Shown in pieces: positions 1 to 13,500 of a stretch of DNA of 64,000 nucleotides. The notes beneath the pieces are model-generated. The model worked only from the letters and a program-made list of their open reading frames with translations, was not told the origin of the DNA and ran no database searches. Source of the DNA: Spisula solida (taxonomy: Eukaryota; Mollusca; Bivalvia; Venerida; Mactridae); contig OX365954.1 of the NCBI GenBank assembly GCA_947247005.1, positions 2,992,001 to 3,056,000 of the forward strand. The letters are read 5' to 3'. The translations under genes and the position numbers were made by a program. Position 1 is the first letter of the stretch; each line of letters opens with the position of its first letter.

Positions 1-639
1 TTACTAAATGAGACTTAGTATGAAACTCTCTCATACCATCTGGAATGAGGAGTCAAGAATATTTAGAACTTATTTTACAGTCAAACAAAACCATTTTTAA
101 TTTTGATTAATTTATTTCAATAAACAACTTACCAGTACAATTAATTTACAGTTTATGCCAATCCACATTTGCACTTAATTCCCATATTCTTGGAATGCAT
201 GACTGTAGCTTTACGCTGAAAATTTAGTATACTATAGCCCCAGGACAGTGTTCTCATGTTGCAGTTCATACTTAGTCTATATGTAGTATATATACTATCT
301 GTGGTATTTTTATTCTTTTCATTTGTAATGAATAGTTCTTTTATGTCTTTATTCATCTCACTAGTAGTAACTGATATATTTATTGTTGTTGGTATTCGTA
401 CCAGTTTTGGATCAGGGGTGGTCATGAATTAGTTAAGACTGCTTTACACAGCTACCAATCATATATAGTTCTGGATTGCTATCGGGAAATGTGATGTTAT
501 TCTCTACTCTATTGTGTTACTCGAAGGATAAAACATAAGATAACTACTAGGTGAAGTATAGAAATACCACAAGCATGCTGCTACTATAGTTTTCTTAATA
601 CTTGTATCAATGTTACGTAATTACTTCTTACTAAAACAG
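1..639. other. HDAC6 intron, nothing recognised
   Basis: AT-rich sequence before the first visible HDAC6 exon. No exon for the preceding part of deacetylase domain 1 was found. Confidence 0.5.
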
Positions 640-3600
640 TTTGGTCCGGAGTTGGTGATTGCATCCTGTGGATACGATGCTGCTATAGGAGATGTTAAGG
701 TAAAAACATTGCGATAGGGACCCCTTGTGATAGCATACAGTATACCTTTAGTGCCCCAGTGTGACCGTGTATCTCTAGTGATATGTTTAGGCTGAACCCT
801 TACTCCTATGGATTCATGTGCCAATACTATGCATTGAACACTAAACACATAACTCTAAATTAGGGTATAAACCTTTTCATTGACACTTAAATCTACTGTA
901 ATATTTGCTTTTCAACTCTTTAGTTGTTCTTTGGCAAATAAAACATGGTTAGACTTTTTTTAGCCAATGCATACTTTGACGTCATAAACTTAGGAGCCAC
1001 ATTGTTTTACAATTTTCATAATGCAGTTTCAGTTTATTGACATAATTACCATTTCATAATGCTTTTACAACTCAAATTTGATCATTGCTTGTACCAAACT
1101 GTTTCAGGTTCTTGAGTTAGTATGATATATGTATCATGAGCAGCATAAAGCCAGAGTTTTGTTGTTGTTTTTTTATTTAGACTTTGGTGAATGAAATGCC
1201 TGCAGGAGGAGGGGAAAAAATAAAAACTTCCAAAGTATAGCTACCATGCTTTTGGTGATGGACTAGTTGTTCGATTAAAAGCAATCAACAACACTCAGTG
1301 TTAGGTTCCATAAACTTAAGCAGCCAATTTATCTTAAGACAAGTACACTGCACTGAAGCACTTATAATACAAGCTTTTCATTGATAAAATAATAAAACAA
1401 GGCAGGCACATTACCATCAAAACATTATTTGCAATTTCGGTTTTTCAAGTTTTTCAAAATATTTTAAAATGACAAAAATTGGACAGGAGGGTCTGAGTAA
1501 TGAAAAATCAAAGAACTCTGGCCTAATGGTCAGGACGGCAGTCATTTGTATGATTTTCTTAACTTTCAATGTTATTGTATTATGAACATGTAAGCTTTCG
1601 TCCAATATAATATATCTTTGGTGATAAGGAACTGTTTTGTGTTCAACTAATCTTAACAATTATTTCATAAATTATTAAAATGTTCAAAATGTGCTGGCTA
1701 TTAAAATGTATGCTCTATATTTGACTGTATACATCATTATTATTAGAATTGACCTTTGTACCTTTAAGCTTTTAAAATTTGCAAAAAACTTTACATTTAC
1801 TAATTTGGTGAATAGTGTTGAAAATATTTACAAAATCATAACATAAGTGTAGCATTTTTGTAATTAATGTTTTCATCATAATGCATTGATTAGCTGATAT
1901 TGTTGGGGATATTGATAAAACAGTTGTCTGTCCCACAGGTAACTGTATCATTAATGAAGAGTAAACAATTTTTTTTATAAAATTTATAATTTCTATGATA
2001 ATATAAATTTTAAAAAAAAATTTGTTTACTCTTTATCAATGATACAGTTACCTGTGGTCTGTCCCTCCATCTCTCCAATAAACATATTTATAGTTTGTAT
2101 TTCAATGTTATACAGGGAGAGATGATGGTGACACCTGCTGCCTATGCTCATTTCATACATATGATCAGTTCTCTAGCTGAAGGTAGAGTGTGTTGTGTAT
2201 TAGAGGTACGTTACAGTTTATAGAATTATGTTACTGTAAGGGATGACTGGTAGATAGTTTGTTTCATCCATGGACGGGTTCCAGTTCAAACCTCAGTAGG
2301 ACCCAAATCCTTTAAAAACATGCAGTAATTATGACTATTACAAGGATAGTGCTTGGATTGATTTGCCTAGTGTAAGGTTTAATGGATTTGTCTATGGCAT
2401 GGTACCACAACATTATATCAAATGTAGGTACAATAAATTGATACCTCAACACATATTCCATCAAAGCATTACAGTTTGTTACATCCAGTTGCTGAGATAT
2501 TGAATAAGGGACACTATAGTTTGATGAAATGCTGGAAATAGGTAACAGAAAATGTATGATTAAACTATGTAAATGTATATGTTGTACATTAATAAAAGAT
2601 GAAATTATTTGTGAATGAAGTTTCAGTTAGAAACGTGAGGTACGATTGTTTGCCATCACTACGTGTACTGTTCATATTTGTCTTCTGAGATCTAAGCTGT
2701 GCAAAATAAATCAAAACTACCCATCTGCCATTGCCATGCACTTTTATACCAGAGAATTTTAATGCTATCATATTTGTAATTCAGGGTGGATACAATATCA
2801 AATCATTGTCCGAGGGTGTTGCATTAAGTGTGAGGTCATTGCTAGGTGATCCGTGTCCTTTACTGAAACCATTAGCAGAACCTTCAGACAGGTAATGTTC
2901 TATCACTGTTGTTCTTTGGTTTTATTATTTCTTTATCCTAGCCACCGAGACCTCCCATATGGGTGACATCCAGAGAAGATTTTTTAAGTGTTTTTTCTTT
3001 AGAAATAAGGCATGATATCAAAGATGCCACTGTTCCAGAAGCATCCCTGGGTTTTACATGCCAATGTTAAGCATCATACAGTTTATAGCCTCATCAAAAA
3101 TTATTGTGAGTAAATCAAGTACTGCCTTACTTTATAAGGAGTTTTAAAATTCATATAGGCTATACACACTATCTATGAACCTCGAATATCTATCTGCCTG
3201 GTGTCTTAAAATAGGGATAGGAGTTGGGGAGTATTTGTACTCAGAAAGTAGGGGTTTCATATGTCGAATTGGCTAGTCCTTTAAACAAGTTGAATCTAGT
3301 TGAACCTATATTTAATGAACATTACTTCTACATACGTTAAAGGCCTTTATAATGATTTCAGTATAACAGAGATTATATTGAATGTTATCAAGTGTTTATC
3401 ACCTTGGCCTATATAATGATTTCAGTATAACAGAGAGTATATTGAATGTCATAAAGTGTTTATCACCTTGGCCTATATAATGATTTCAGTATAACAAAGA
3501 GTATATTGAATGATATCAAGTGTTTATCACCTTGGTCTATATAATGATTTCAGTATAACAGAGAGTATATTGAATGTTATCAAGTGTTTATCACCTTGGT

Positions 3601-4803
3601 TTATATAATGATTTCAGTATAACAGAGAGTATATTGAATGTTATCAAGTGTTTATCACCTTGGTCTATATAATGATTTCAGTATAACAGAGAGTATATTG
3701 AATGTTATCAAGTGTTTATCACCTTGGTCTATATAATGATTTCAGTATAACAGAGAGTATATTGAATGTTATCAAGTGTTTATCACCTTGGTCTATATAA
3801 TGATTTCAGTATAACAGAGAGTATATTGAATGCTATCAAGTGTTTATCACCTTACTGGAAGAGTTTATGTTATCAACCAAAGCTAGAGGAAGATGATGTC
3901 TGTGATTATGATGGTGTCAGCTCAGATCCACCCAAGTAAGTCAAACATTTTCATTGGATGTAACCAATCACATGGCTGTACAATGAACAGTACAAGCTCC
4001 CCAGAGCGACCCTCTCTAAAGCAAGAACCTCTCTACAACAACAAATTCAAAATTTCCCACAGATAATATTTACTTTAAATTTAATTTCTGTAGAGCAACA
4101 ACTTCGACATTATGGCCAATATTTGCAGATCCAGAGGGTGTTGCTCTACAGAGGTTGTACTGTATTTCCAAATTGTTAAAGTAGATTTCTGTTGTACTGC
4201 AATTGTTTTATAATGGAAATAAATTTATGCAAAGATCTGAATGAATGGTCAACTGGCAGGAAACACTTAGATATGATTTCTTGGATCTTTAAGTCTGTTG
4301 TTGTGATGTTTAAGATTGACTAAATTGAACATGAGATTATAGCTCGGAGAATTTGATGTGATCCTGACCTTTATGCATGAATATATTACAAGGTTCTTAA
4401 TAAATTCTGCGAGCAAATCATGCAATATCAGTCCTTTAGATTTGTGTTGGTATTACACCTCGAGTGTCTTCGTGGTATTTCCCGCTAAATAAAACATACA
4501 ACCTGGATTACAAATATAGGCAATATATCAGCTGTTAAATTATGCTAATAGAAGGTCGAGAATCGTGTCAAATTCTCTGCACTATACTAGCACTGTATGT
4601 TCATACCTTATCTATATATTCTATCTATCCTCCTGTAGGGAAGGTGTTGTATTTGAAAGCAAGGAGACGAAGCCAGTAGAGTATGATCTAACGTATATAT
4701 ATCCATACCAGGTGGAGGCTGATTATATACAAGCTGAGGATAAATGGAACACTGTGATTGATGGTTTAATACAGGAAACATCTCTATCTGTACCTCCACA
4801 TAG
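640..4803 (+). CDS. HDAC6: HDAC6 deacetylase domain 1 (C-terminal part) and inter-domain linker
   Basis: Five exons (640-699, 2116-2205, 2785-2891, 3810-3935, 4639-4803). They encode the block with the zinc-ligand Asp ([11 protein letters not shown]), then [11 protein letters not shown], the catalytic-Tyr motif LEGGYN and the closing helix [17 protein letters not shown]. The visible ligand Asp and Tyr are intact, so nothing here suggests an inactive domain 1; the His-His dyad lies upstream of the window. Exon 4639-4803 is an acidic linker with no recognised motif before domain 2. Exon 3810-3935 is the last unit of a 64-bp tandem array containing its own splice acceptor (see findings). Confidence 0.93.
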
Positions 4804-7800
4804 GTCAGTAACATAAATTCTCAATCTGAAATTATATTTTTATCTTACAGTCAGTTCGTCAGATGTTTGCATATACATGTATGTATCAAGAATTGAGTTG
4901 ACCAGTGAAAGGCTTCAGTTTTCATTGTAAAAACATTGAAAGTATTGCAAATGTTTTCAAAATCCAATGGTTTGGCTTGTAAACCTTCAACAAACAAATA
5001 GACGGCACATTCTCCACCCTGGCGTCTTGTCAGTTGCTGAAAATATTGCACTTACTACAGTTTGTATATCATTTTTTTGCTCCACTATTTGTAGAATAAG
5101 GGGTGCTAATGCAGTCACCCGAGCGTCGGCGTTGGCATTGGCGTAATGCTTATGTTAAAGTTTAGGTACAGGTTTTTTAACCTCATATATGTTCATAGTC
5201 CTTTGAGATATTACTTTCATACTTTGCATCACCATCATGACCCCAACCCATACACAGGGGTAGGTAACTCGATCAAGCATTTTGGTGAAATTATGCCCCC
5301 CTTTTTCAACTTCGAAGCCCCAACCTCTACACAGCAGTGGGTAATGCTGATGATATGAAGCATTTTGTTTTGAATATATAATGATTATACCATCCTAGCA
5401 TGGCACTGCGAATAGTGAAGTGTGATGTTCGTGGACAGCTCTTGTTAAAGTGAGCTGCTATGGATATATGCTGTTTTCATTTGCTAAAAGAAAAAATATA
5501 ATCCATTTGAAATGACTTTGATAAAGAAAGTTTTACATCTCTTTGAAATCAGTATGCTTTTTAGCTCACCTGCCACAAAGTGGCAAGGTGAGCTTTTGTG
5601 ATTGTTGTTTGTCTGTCGTCTGTCCGTTAGCTTTTTCACCGTTAACACTCTAGCACTCTCAATTTTGGTCAGTAGTTGTATCTCAATGAAATATAGGTCA
5701 AGTTCGAATATGGGTCATGTGGGGTCAAAAACTAGGTCAAGAGGTCAAATAATAGGAAAACCATGTTAACACTCTGGAGGCCACATTTTTGCTCTGATCT
5801 TCATTAAACTTGGTAAGTAGTTGTATCTCAATGAAATCTAGGTCAAGTTGGAAGTTGGGTCATGTGGGGTCATTAACTAGGTCAATAGGTCAAATAAAAG
5901 GAAAACCTTGTTAACACTCTGGAGGTCACATTTTTGCTTTAATCTTCATGAAGTTTAATCAAAATGTTTATCTTGGTGACCTTAAGGTCAAGTGCGAAGT
6001 TGGGTCATGTGGGGTCAAAAACTAGGTCAAAAGGTCAAATAATAGGAAAACCTTGTTAACACTCTGGAGGCCACATTTTTGCTTTGATCTTCATCAAACT
6101 TGGTTGGTAGTTGTATCTCAATGAAATCTAGGTCAAGTTTGAAGTTGGGTCATGTGGGGTCAAAAACTAGGACAAAAGGTCAAATAATAGGAAAACCTTT
6201 TAAACACTCTGGAGGCCTCAGTTTTGCTTTAACCTTCATCAAGTAAAGTCAATATGTTTATCTTGATGACGTTAAGGTCAAGTTCAAAGGCCATGTTTAG
6301 CAGGTGAGCGCCCCAGGATCTATGATCCTCTTGTATAGAAACACTCATGTTTTTGTCTGATGTTACCCAGTAAGTCTTCTGTTGTGCAATTTAGTCTTCA
6401 TGATTTTATGGGAATTAAAACTAGAGCTTCACAAGACATACGTCTCACAAATTATCATTGTTATATCATCATCTGTTTGTATACCTAGCTTTATTTGTGT
6501 ACCTTGAACAGTATATGAGAAATACTCCGAAATAGAAACTTGCCAAAAAAAATTAACATGACTAGGTACCGACCCAGACATGGCGGCTCTTATTTCAGTT
6601 GTTCCATTTTACATTAATTGTACCTATATTTTGTTTGTTATATTCCAGGACATGTCTGATTTATGATAAAGGAATGAAAGCTCATAAAGCTATAGACTAT
6701 GCAAAGTAAGTGAAATATTTGGTTATTGCTACTTCAACAAAACAATCTGGTGGCTTAATGTTGTACATTGTTTAAATGAGCTAATTAACAAGTATAGTTG
6801 CTATTATTGATTTATTTATTATAATTAAATAATAAAACAAGCAATGACGTATTACGATAGAAATATATGGCCTGCCATAAAGGAAACTGATGTGCCAAGT
6901 AACAGAAAAAGTTAAGATTCACATGGAACATATGATGACTTTAAAGGGACTGCCTCACGTATTGGTGTATTGCAAAAATAAAATTAAATTGTCAAATATT
7001 CATGTAATTTTGGTGTAGTTGCCTGTATATGCCATAAACAACCACATTGACATAAAAAATAACTTGGGAAACATCAGCATTTTGTAGTAATTAAGCATTT
7101 TTTACATGCAAAATTCTATAGGGTATTAATACCCTATAGAATTTGCACTACTATCACTAAAACTGCCTGAAATTTGTTTCCATTCGATGAAAATGAATAG
7201 CGAAATGCACCGAATACCTCACAGATGTTTCGGCTTTACTTTGTTGAAGTTACTTTGATCATTTGTGAAGTACATAATTCTAAAAGCATTTTGGCAGGAA
7301 ACTCTGCGATATTTTCAAAAAGAAAAATGCCCAGTGCCGAATATCAAGAGTGATTTAAATTGCTTATATGCCATAAATCTTTCATAAGCATCCACCAGTG
7401 GCGTTCTATTACATAAATACTTGGTAAGGTAGGAAAATCACGTCATACAAAAATTTTAGCCCGATCTGTGAGGCAGCACCTTTAAGCATATTGAATAGTC
7501 CAATACAAATTCTGCAGAATTGGCCAATTTAGGAAATAAATTTGATGGAATTACTGCATGAAATGTAATTTGAAGAAACTTTTAGTCTGCCATTTGATAT
7601 TGATATTATGTTATCATAGTGTGTATGACAAGCTTACTACAGACAAAATACTTACTAAGTTGAATATTGATACATTCATCCTGGCCCCCATGGCTGAGTA
7701 GTTGTAGTTAAGGCTTCTACTTGGGGAGCTGAAGGTCCAAGGTTTCAATAACAGTGGGTTCTGTTGTGGATAGTGAGGAGCCACCAGCAAAGTTAGATAA

Positions 7801-10528
7801 TTGTTTAATTGTAACAATATGCCTATTTGCATGGACTTAGTATTAAGAAGTAAATGTGCTGAAAAATTAGATGTCTTACTATATCCAATTGGCTGGATGA
7901 AAGTATTCGGTTTACATTCTATTATTATTTGTGTTTACAGTCATCCTGAAAGTCCATCTAGAATATCCCGAATCTATGATAAACATGAGGAATGGGGGCT
8001 GCTAGATAGATGTCTTCAGTTAAAGGTATGTTTACTATCAGTGTAGTGTTTGTTGTTGTTGTGTCGCCTGAAAAGGCGACATATAGGTGTTACTTTGGCG
8101 GCGGCGGCGTCACAAATTGCTTGTCCGGAGCATAACTTTTTCACTTTAAGTTCAAATGACTCAAGAATTGGTATGCATGTTTCTTGCAATAAGCCGGAGT
8201 GCAGTGCGCAAGAACCATAACTCTACCTGTCATAGTTTTTGAATTATTTCCCTTTGATTGATTTTATTTGAGCATTTCTTGTCCGGAGCATAACTTTGTC
8301 ACCTTAAGTTCAAATGACTCTAGATTTGGTATGCATGTTTCTTGCAATTAGCCGAAGTGCAGTGCGCAAGAACCATAACTCTACCTGTCATAGTTTTTGA
8401 ATTATTTCCCTTTGATTGATTTTATTAGAGCATTTCTTGTCCGGAGCATAACTTTGTCACCTTACGTTCAAATGACTCAAGAATTGATAAGCATGTTTCT
8501 TGCAATAAGCCGGAGTGCAGTGCGCAAGAACCATAACTCTACCTGTCATAGTTTTTGAATTATTTCCCTTTGATTGATTTTATTAGAGCATTTCTTGTCC
8601 GGAGCATAACTTTGTCACCTTAAGTTCAAATGACTCAAGATTTTGTATATATGTTTCTTGCAATAAGCCGAAATGCAGTGCGCAAGAACCATAACTCTGC
8701 CTTGCATCGTTTTTTAATTACTTCCCTTAGATTGATTTAATTTGAGCATTTCTTGTCCGGAGGATAACTTTGTCACCATGAGGTTGAATGACTTGAAACT
8801 TGGTATGCATGTTTCTTACCAAAAGTCCAAGTGCAGTACACAAGAAACGTAACTCTACCTTGTGCCATTTTTCAATTTTTTCCCTTTGATTGATTTTATA
8901 AGCATTTCTTGTCCGTGGCATAACTTTGTCACCATAACTATTAATGACTCAAAAATAGGAATGCATGTTTTTTTGCTGTGACATGAAGTGCAGTGCGCAA
9001 GAATCATAACTCTAGCTTGTGTAGTGTTTGAATGATTCCCTTCAGATTGATTTTATCAGGACATTTTTTTGTCCAGAGCATCGCTTTGTCGTTTTTAGTT
9101 CAGATGACCAGAGAACTCTTGTGAGTCTGATAGGTAGCCCTATACTGGATAGTTTTCCATGACAAATGTGCATTTCGTCAGGCGACACATGCGACTCGCG
9201 GAGCTTTTATGTAACATTACTGGTGACTGAAATCAAGGGAGGGGGAGTGCATTGGCTGTTGTATGTCACATATAGCAGCAATAGCTCAGTGTTAACACAC
9301 TGGGGCTGTCAATCCAGAGGTATTGGGTTCAATGCCCGGCATGGTAATTGGACTTTTCGGAAATATTTATAATAATATTTCCCGCTGTATCTGATTGTGT
9401 AGACTGCATCTGGGTAAAGGTGCTAGGAAGCTGTGTTTTGGTGCTATACAATGGGCACATTAAAGAACCAGGCTGTCTATTCAAAATAAGAGCAAGGCTC
9501 ACTTCTGCAGCACCAGACATGCCTCTATCTAATGCCTCTCTCTCACTTCTGGGCCTTTCTCTCATTCTGTCCCTCTGGTCAGATCATGCTGTATCTGCAC
9601 TGGTAGAGGATGCACCTGTACCCTTGTTGCTGCAATACTAAATGTAAAGTGCCTTTGAACGTGTGTTCGTATGAAAAAGGCGCTATATAAATCTGGTATA
9701 TTTTTATTTATGTCCGAACCCCTAACATCAGGTATGGTGCGCTACCAATTGTGGTAATCCCAAGGCCATCTCACTGCAGTTAGGGTGGTTGTGCCTGAAA
9801 TCCATATTATAATCATGTTTTTGTGTGAGTGTCTTGAATGATGTATCCATGCTTATTTGTAATATTCTGAAGGTTTCACAAACAAACATCTGCTTGGTAT
9901 ACCCATAAAAATGGCCGTATTTGAGAAACTATTAGGGGTCTTCAGGGAATTTGATTTTGTCTGTTTTGGTGAGCTGACTGCATATAATTCCCATCAGTCA
10001 TCGGATTGCTTACCAAAAGCGTTCATTTCATGTAAATGTTTGTCAATAAATGTTTTATTGTGTTTTGTTTTAGTGTCGTCTGGCTGAGTTTGAAGAGCTA
10101 GAATTAGTACACAGGTAATAATTCAATGTTGTACAGCCATCATGTAGTTGCTATAAATATTGCAAAGTTTGCTGTTTGAGAAAGTGAAAGCAGAGGATCA
10201 AACACTCACTGTCTGTCCTTGATTAGGTCTTGGTACGGTAAACTTAATGATTAATTTATTCCATTTTTTGTGATCGCTCTTCATCCTTCTTTCGTACATT
10301 CACAATTGCTTGTGTTGACATTAGAGGTCTTAAATTTGGCCTAATATTCATGAAACTGGGTGACAATGATAATCTCAGGACAATCTTGGCCAAGTTCAAT
10401 ATTTGGTCAAAAACTATTTGACTGACCTTACCACATCAAGCACATTAAGTAAACAAATCTGAGTTCTTGAAGGTAAAGTAAATCTAAACTTTTGTTAAAT
10501 GACACATAGCTGATACAAATTCTTACTG

Positions 10529-10596
<68 letters not shown>

Positions 10597-13500
10597 CATA
10601 TGATATAACATAATTACATGTTCTGCTGCTTACCTGGACAAACCAAAGCATTACACTGTACCTACTACATGTATTAAGTGAAATTATTTTTACACTATTT
10701 TATGACATTTTCTAAGCCAAGCTTTAATTGAGGAGATGAAGTTGACACAAGATTTCTCTGAGGAAAAGTTGATAAACTATGGGAAGGAATTTACTTTGCC
10801 TGATGAACAAATCCCTGTGTTTGTGAATAATGTAAGCTTGGTCGGGATTCCTTATAACCCATGTAACCAGGATACCTTGAAATATTGTCATAGTGTTACC
10901 ATGGTAACAATAATCAGTTATCCCCAACTGTATACAGTAGAACTTTGATGTCTGGAAGAGTTTTGCCTGGAAGACCCTTGAAACCTTGAATAGGTTTTGC
11001 AGTCCGGCAAAATGATGATGTACATTGTACTAGTAAATGGCACATGCATCGAACAGGTAGATTTCTCGAACGACTTTCTCTCCCCAAAAGCAGTTCCAGG
11101 CATCAAAGTTCTACTGTATATAACTCTAATAGTATTCACATGTTCAGACAGACAGGATGTGACCATTCTGCAGATCAATCTGAATGCGTCTATGATTTTA
11201 TGAAGTTTTAATTCATGTATTTATCATTTTTCACCATCAAATGCTGAAGGTTCTTGACAGCTATGAATTGTTGCCGACTTGCAAAATTGAGCAAACATTC
11301 GACAATTTCAAAATAATGATCTACAGTAGCCTCCTTGTTTCACGGTAGGAATCCCTTTACACCGCTTCTCAGTTCCGCCAGAGAATTGTTCTGTTTTCAT
11401 ATGACTCTGACAGAACTGAAAACCGATGTAACACTCGAAAGGAACTCATATGTCATGTATCCTGAGTTTCGCCAGAGTGTTACATCGGTTTTCAGTTCCG
11501 CCAGAGCCATATGAAAACAGTACAACTCTGACGGAACTGAGAAGCGGTGTATAAGGATACATATCGTGTTGCATGTAATGTTACCCTGTCATATTAACCT
11601 GATCCATATAATCTCTCGTTTTATACAGTTAACAGTTCAGTGCACAAACTATAGTAAAACTTGTTGATACCACTCCATTCAGTATTCATTATTATTCTTG
11701 GGGGAATAATTTTCATTGATTTTATCGATGAAATCGACCACAAAATGATATTGCCATGATTATTCAACCTCTAAAATATGTTACAAGGGTCAACCTTTCA
11801 GACTTAAAAATTTAATAGTCTAAAACTAAACTATTCCACAATAGTCTGTTTTTTTATTGACATGAAAATGGCTGTAAAATGACTTTGAGACAGTTAACCA
11901 ATGAAAACATGTTTTGTAAAAGATTGACCAATAGAACAAGAGTAGACAATAGTGGGTAGTCATGAAAACTAATTTTGAATTGACTGTAATGGTGGAGTTG
12001 CTATAGTTTATCCATACAGTCATGAAGAATCATGTTTACCTATTCAGAGCAAGAGATAAGCTGCATAGTGGGATAATCAAAACAACAAAATTACATGTAC
12101 AGAGTGACAGAGAAGCTGCGTATTGGAGTAATTACCCAATTAATTTTTCTAAAAACCCAATAGATTTTGATAGGAGGGAGTAAGAAAAAGCAAAGACAAT
12201 CTGAAATACCCAAATAGAAAATGGGGTTATAGTAAAACATAGTACATAAAAGATCATTTACCCTATGAGTTTTATTTATCACATAACCTGCGGTCCAGGA
12301 GTGCCGTAAAGCCATGCCGTAAATATTGTTCGGCACTCCCAGACTGTGTTATAAATATTTAAATTAGCTTGACGTGACGTTAGCCAATCCATGCATTGAT
12401 CCGCCAATGACGTCAGGATAATATCACCGTCGCCATGACGTTGATATCATTGTACCGCTGAATTTTGGCTGAAACATATGCAGCATACATCATCCTTTTG
12501 AATAATAATGTGCATTTTTAAAGGTTATGTGATAAATAGAATCTTACATTCGTGCTCATTACATAAGAGTTTTATTAAACTCATCGACAAAAATAATATC
12601 ATTTTGTCCACTCGTTTAATAAAACTCGTATGTAATGAGCACTCATGCAAGAGCCTCTATTTAATACTCAATTATACTTTGTCAAAACCCAAATAAAATT
12701 GAAACTCGGTGGTAAAATACCAATTAGACTAAAACCTTATCTGTTGCTCTGGCCTATTCTTGCCTAGAATGCTGTATCTATGCTTATTTGTAGTCGGAAA
12801 CATATTGAGTTTATGAAAGATCTTGAAGAAAAAGATATACCAGAATTGATGCACTTACAGAGGGGATTTAATTCTATTTTTCTTTCAAAAGTGAGTTTTT
12901 TTAGTGTTTTTTTTAGCTCACGTGTCACAAAGTGACAGAGTGAGCTTTTGTGATTACTCTTCGTCCGTCCGTCGTCCGTCCGTCGTCCGTCCGTCAACAA
13001 TTTGCTTGTGTAGACACTAGAGATCACAATTTTGGCCTAATCATTATGAAACTTGGTAACAATGATCATCTCAACAAAATCTAGGTCAAGTTCGATATTG
13101 GGTCATCTGGGGTCAAAAACTAGGTCACCAGGTCAAATCATAGAAAAACCTTGTGTAGTCACTAGAGGTCACAATGTTGACCTAATCTTTATAAAACTTG
13201 GTCACAATGATAATCTCAACAAAATGTAGGTCAAGATCGATATTGGGCCATCCGGGGTCAAAAACTGGGTCACAAGGTCAAATCATTGAAAAATCTTGTA
13301 TAGTCACTAGAGGTCACAATTTTAGCTTAATCATTATGAAACTTGGTCAGAGTGATCATCTCAACAAAATCTAAGCCAAGTGCGATATTGCGTCATATTG
13401 GGCCAAGAACTAGGTCAAATCACAGGTCTTGCATGTACTGCTACAAAAGGTGAGCGAACTAGGGCCCTTTGGGCCCTCTTGTTTCTTCATTTTACATAAT

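Noticed and set aside
4608..4814. Minus-strand 68-codon frame
   Set aside because: Antisense of HDAC6 exon 4639-4803.
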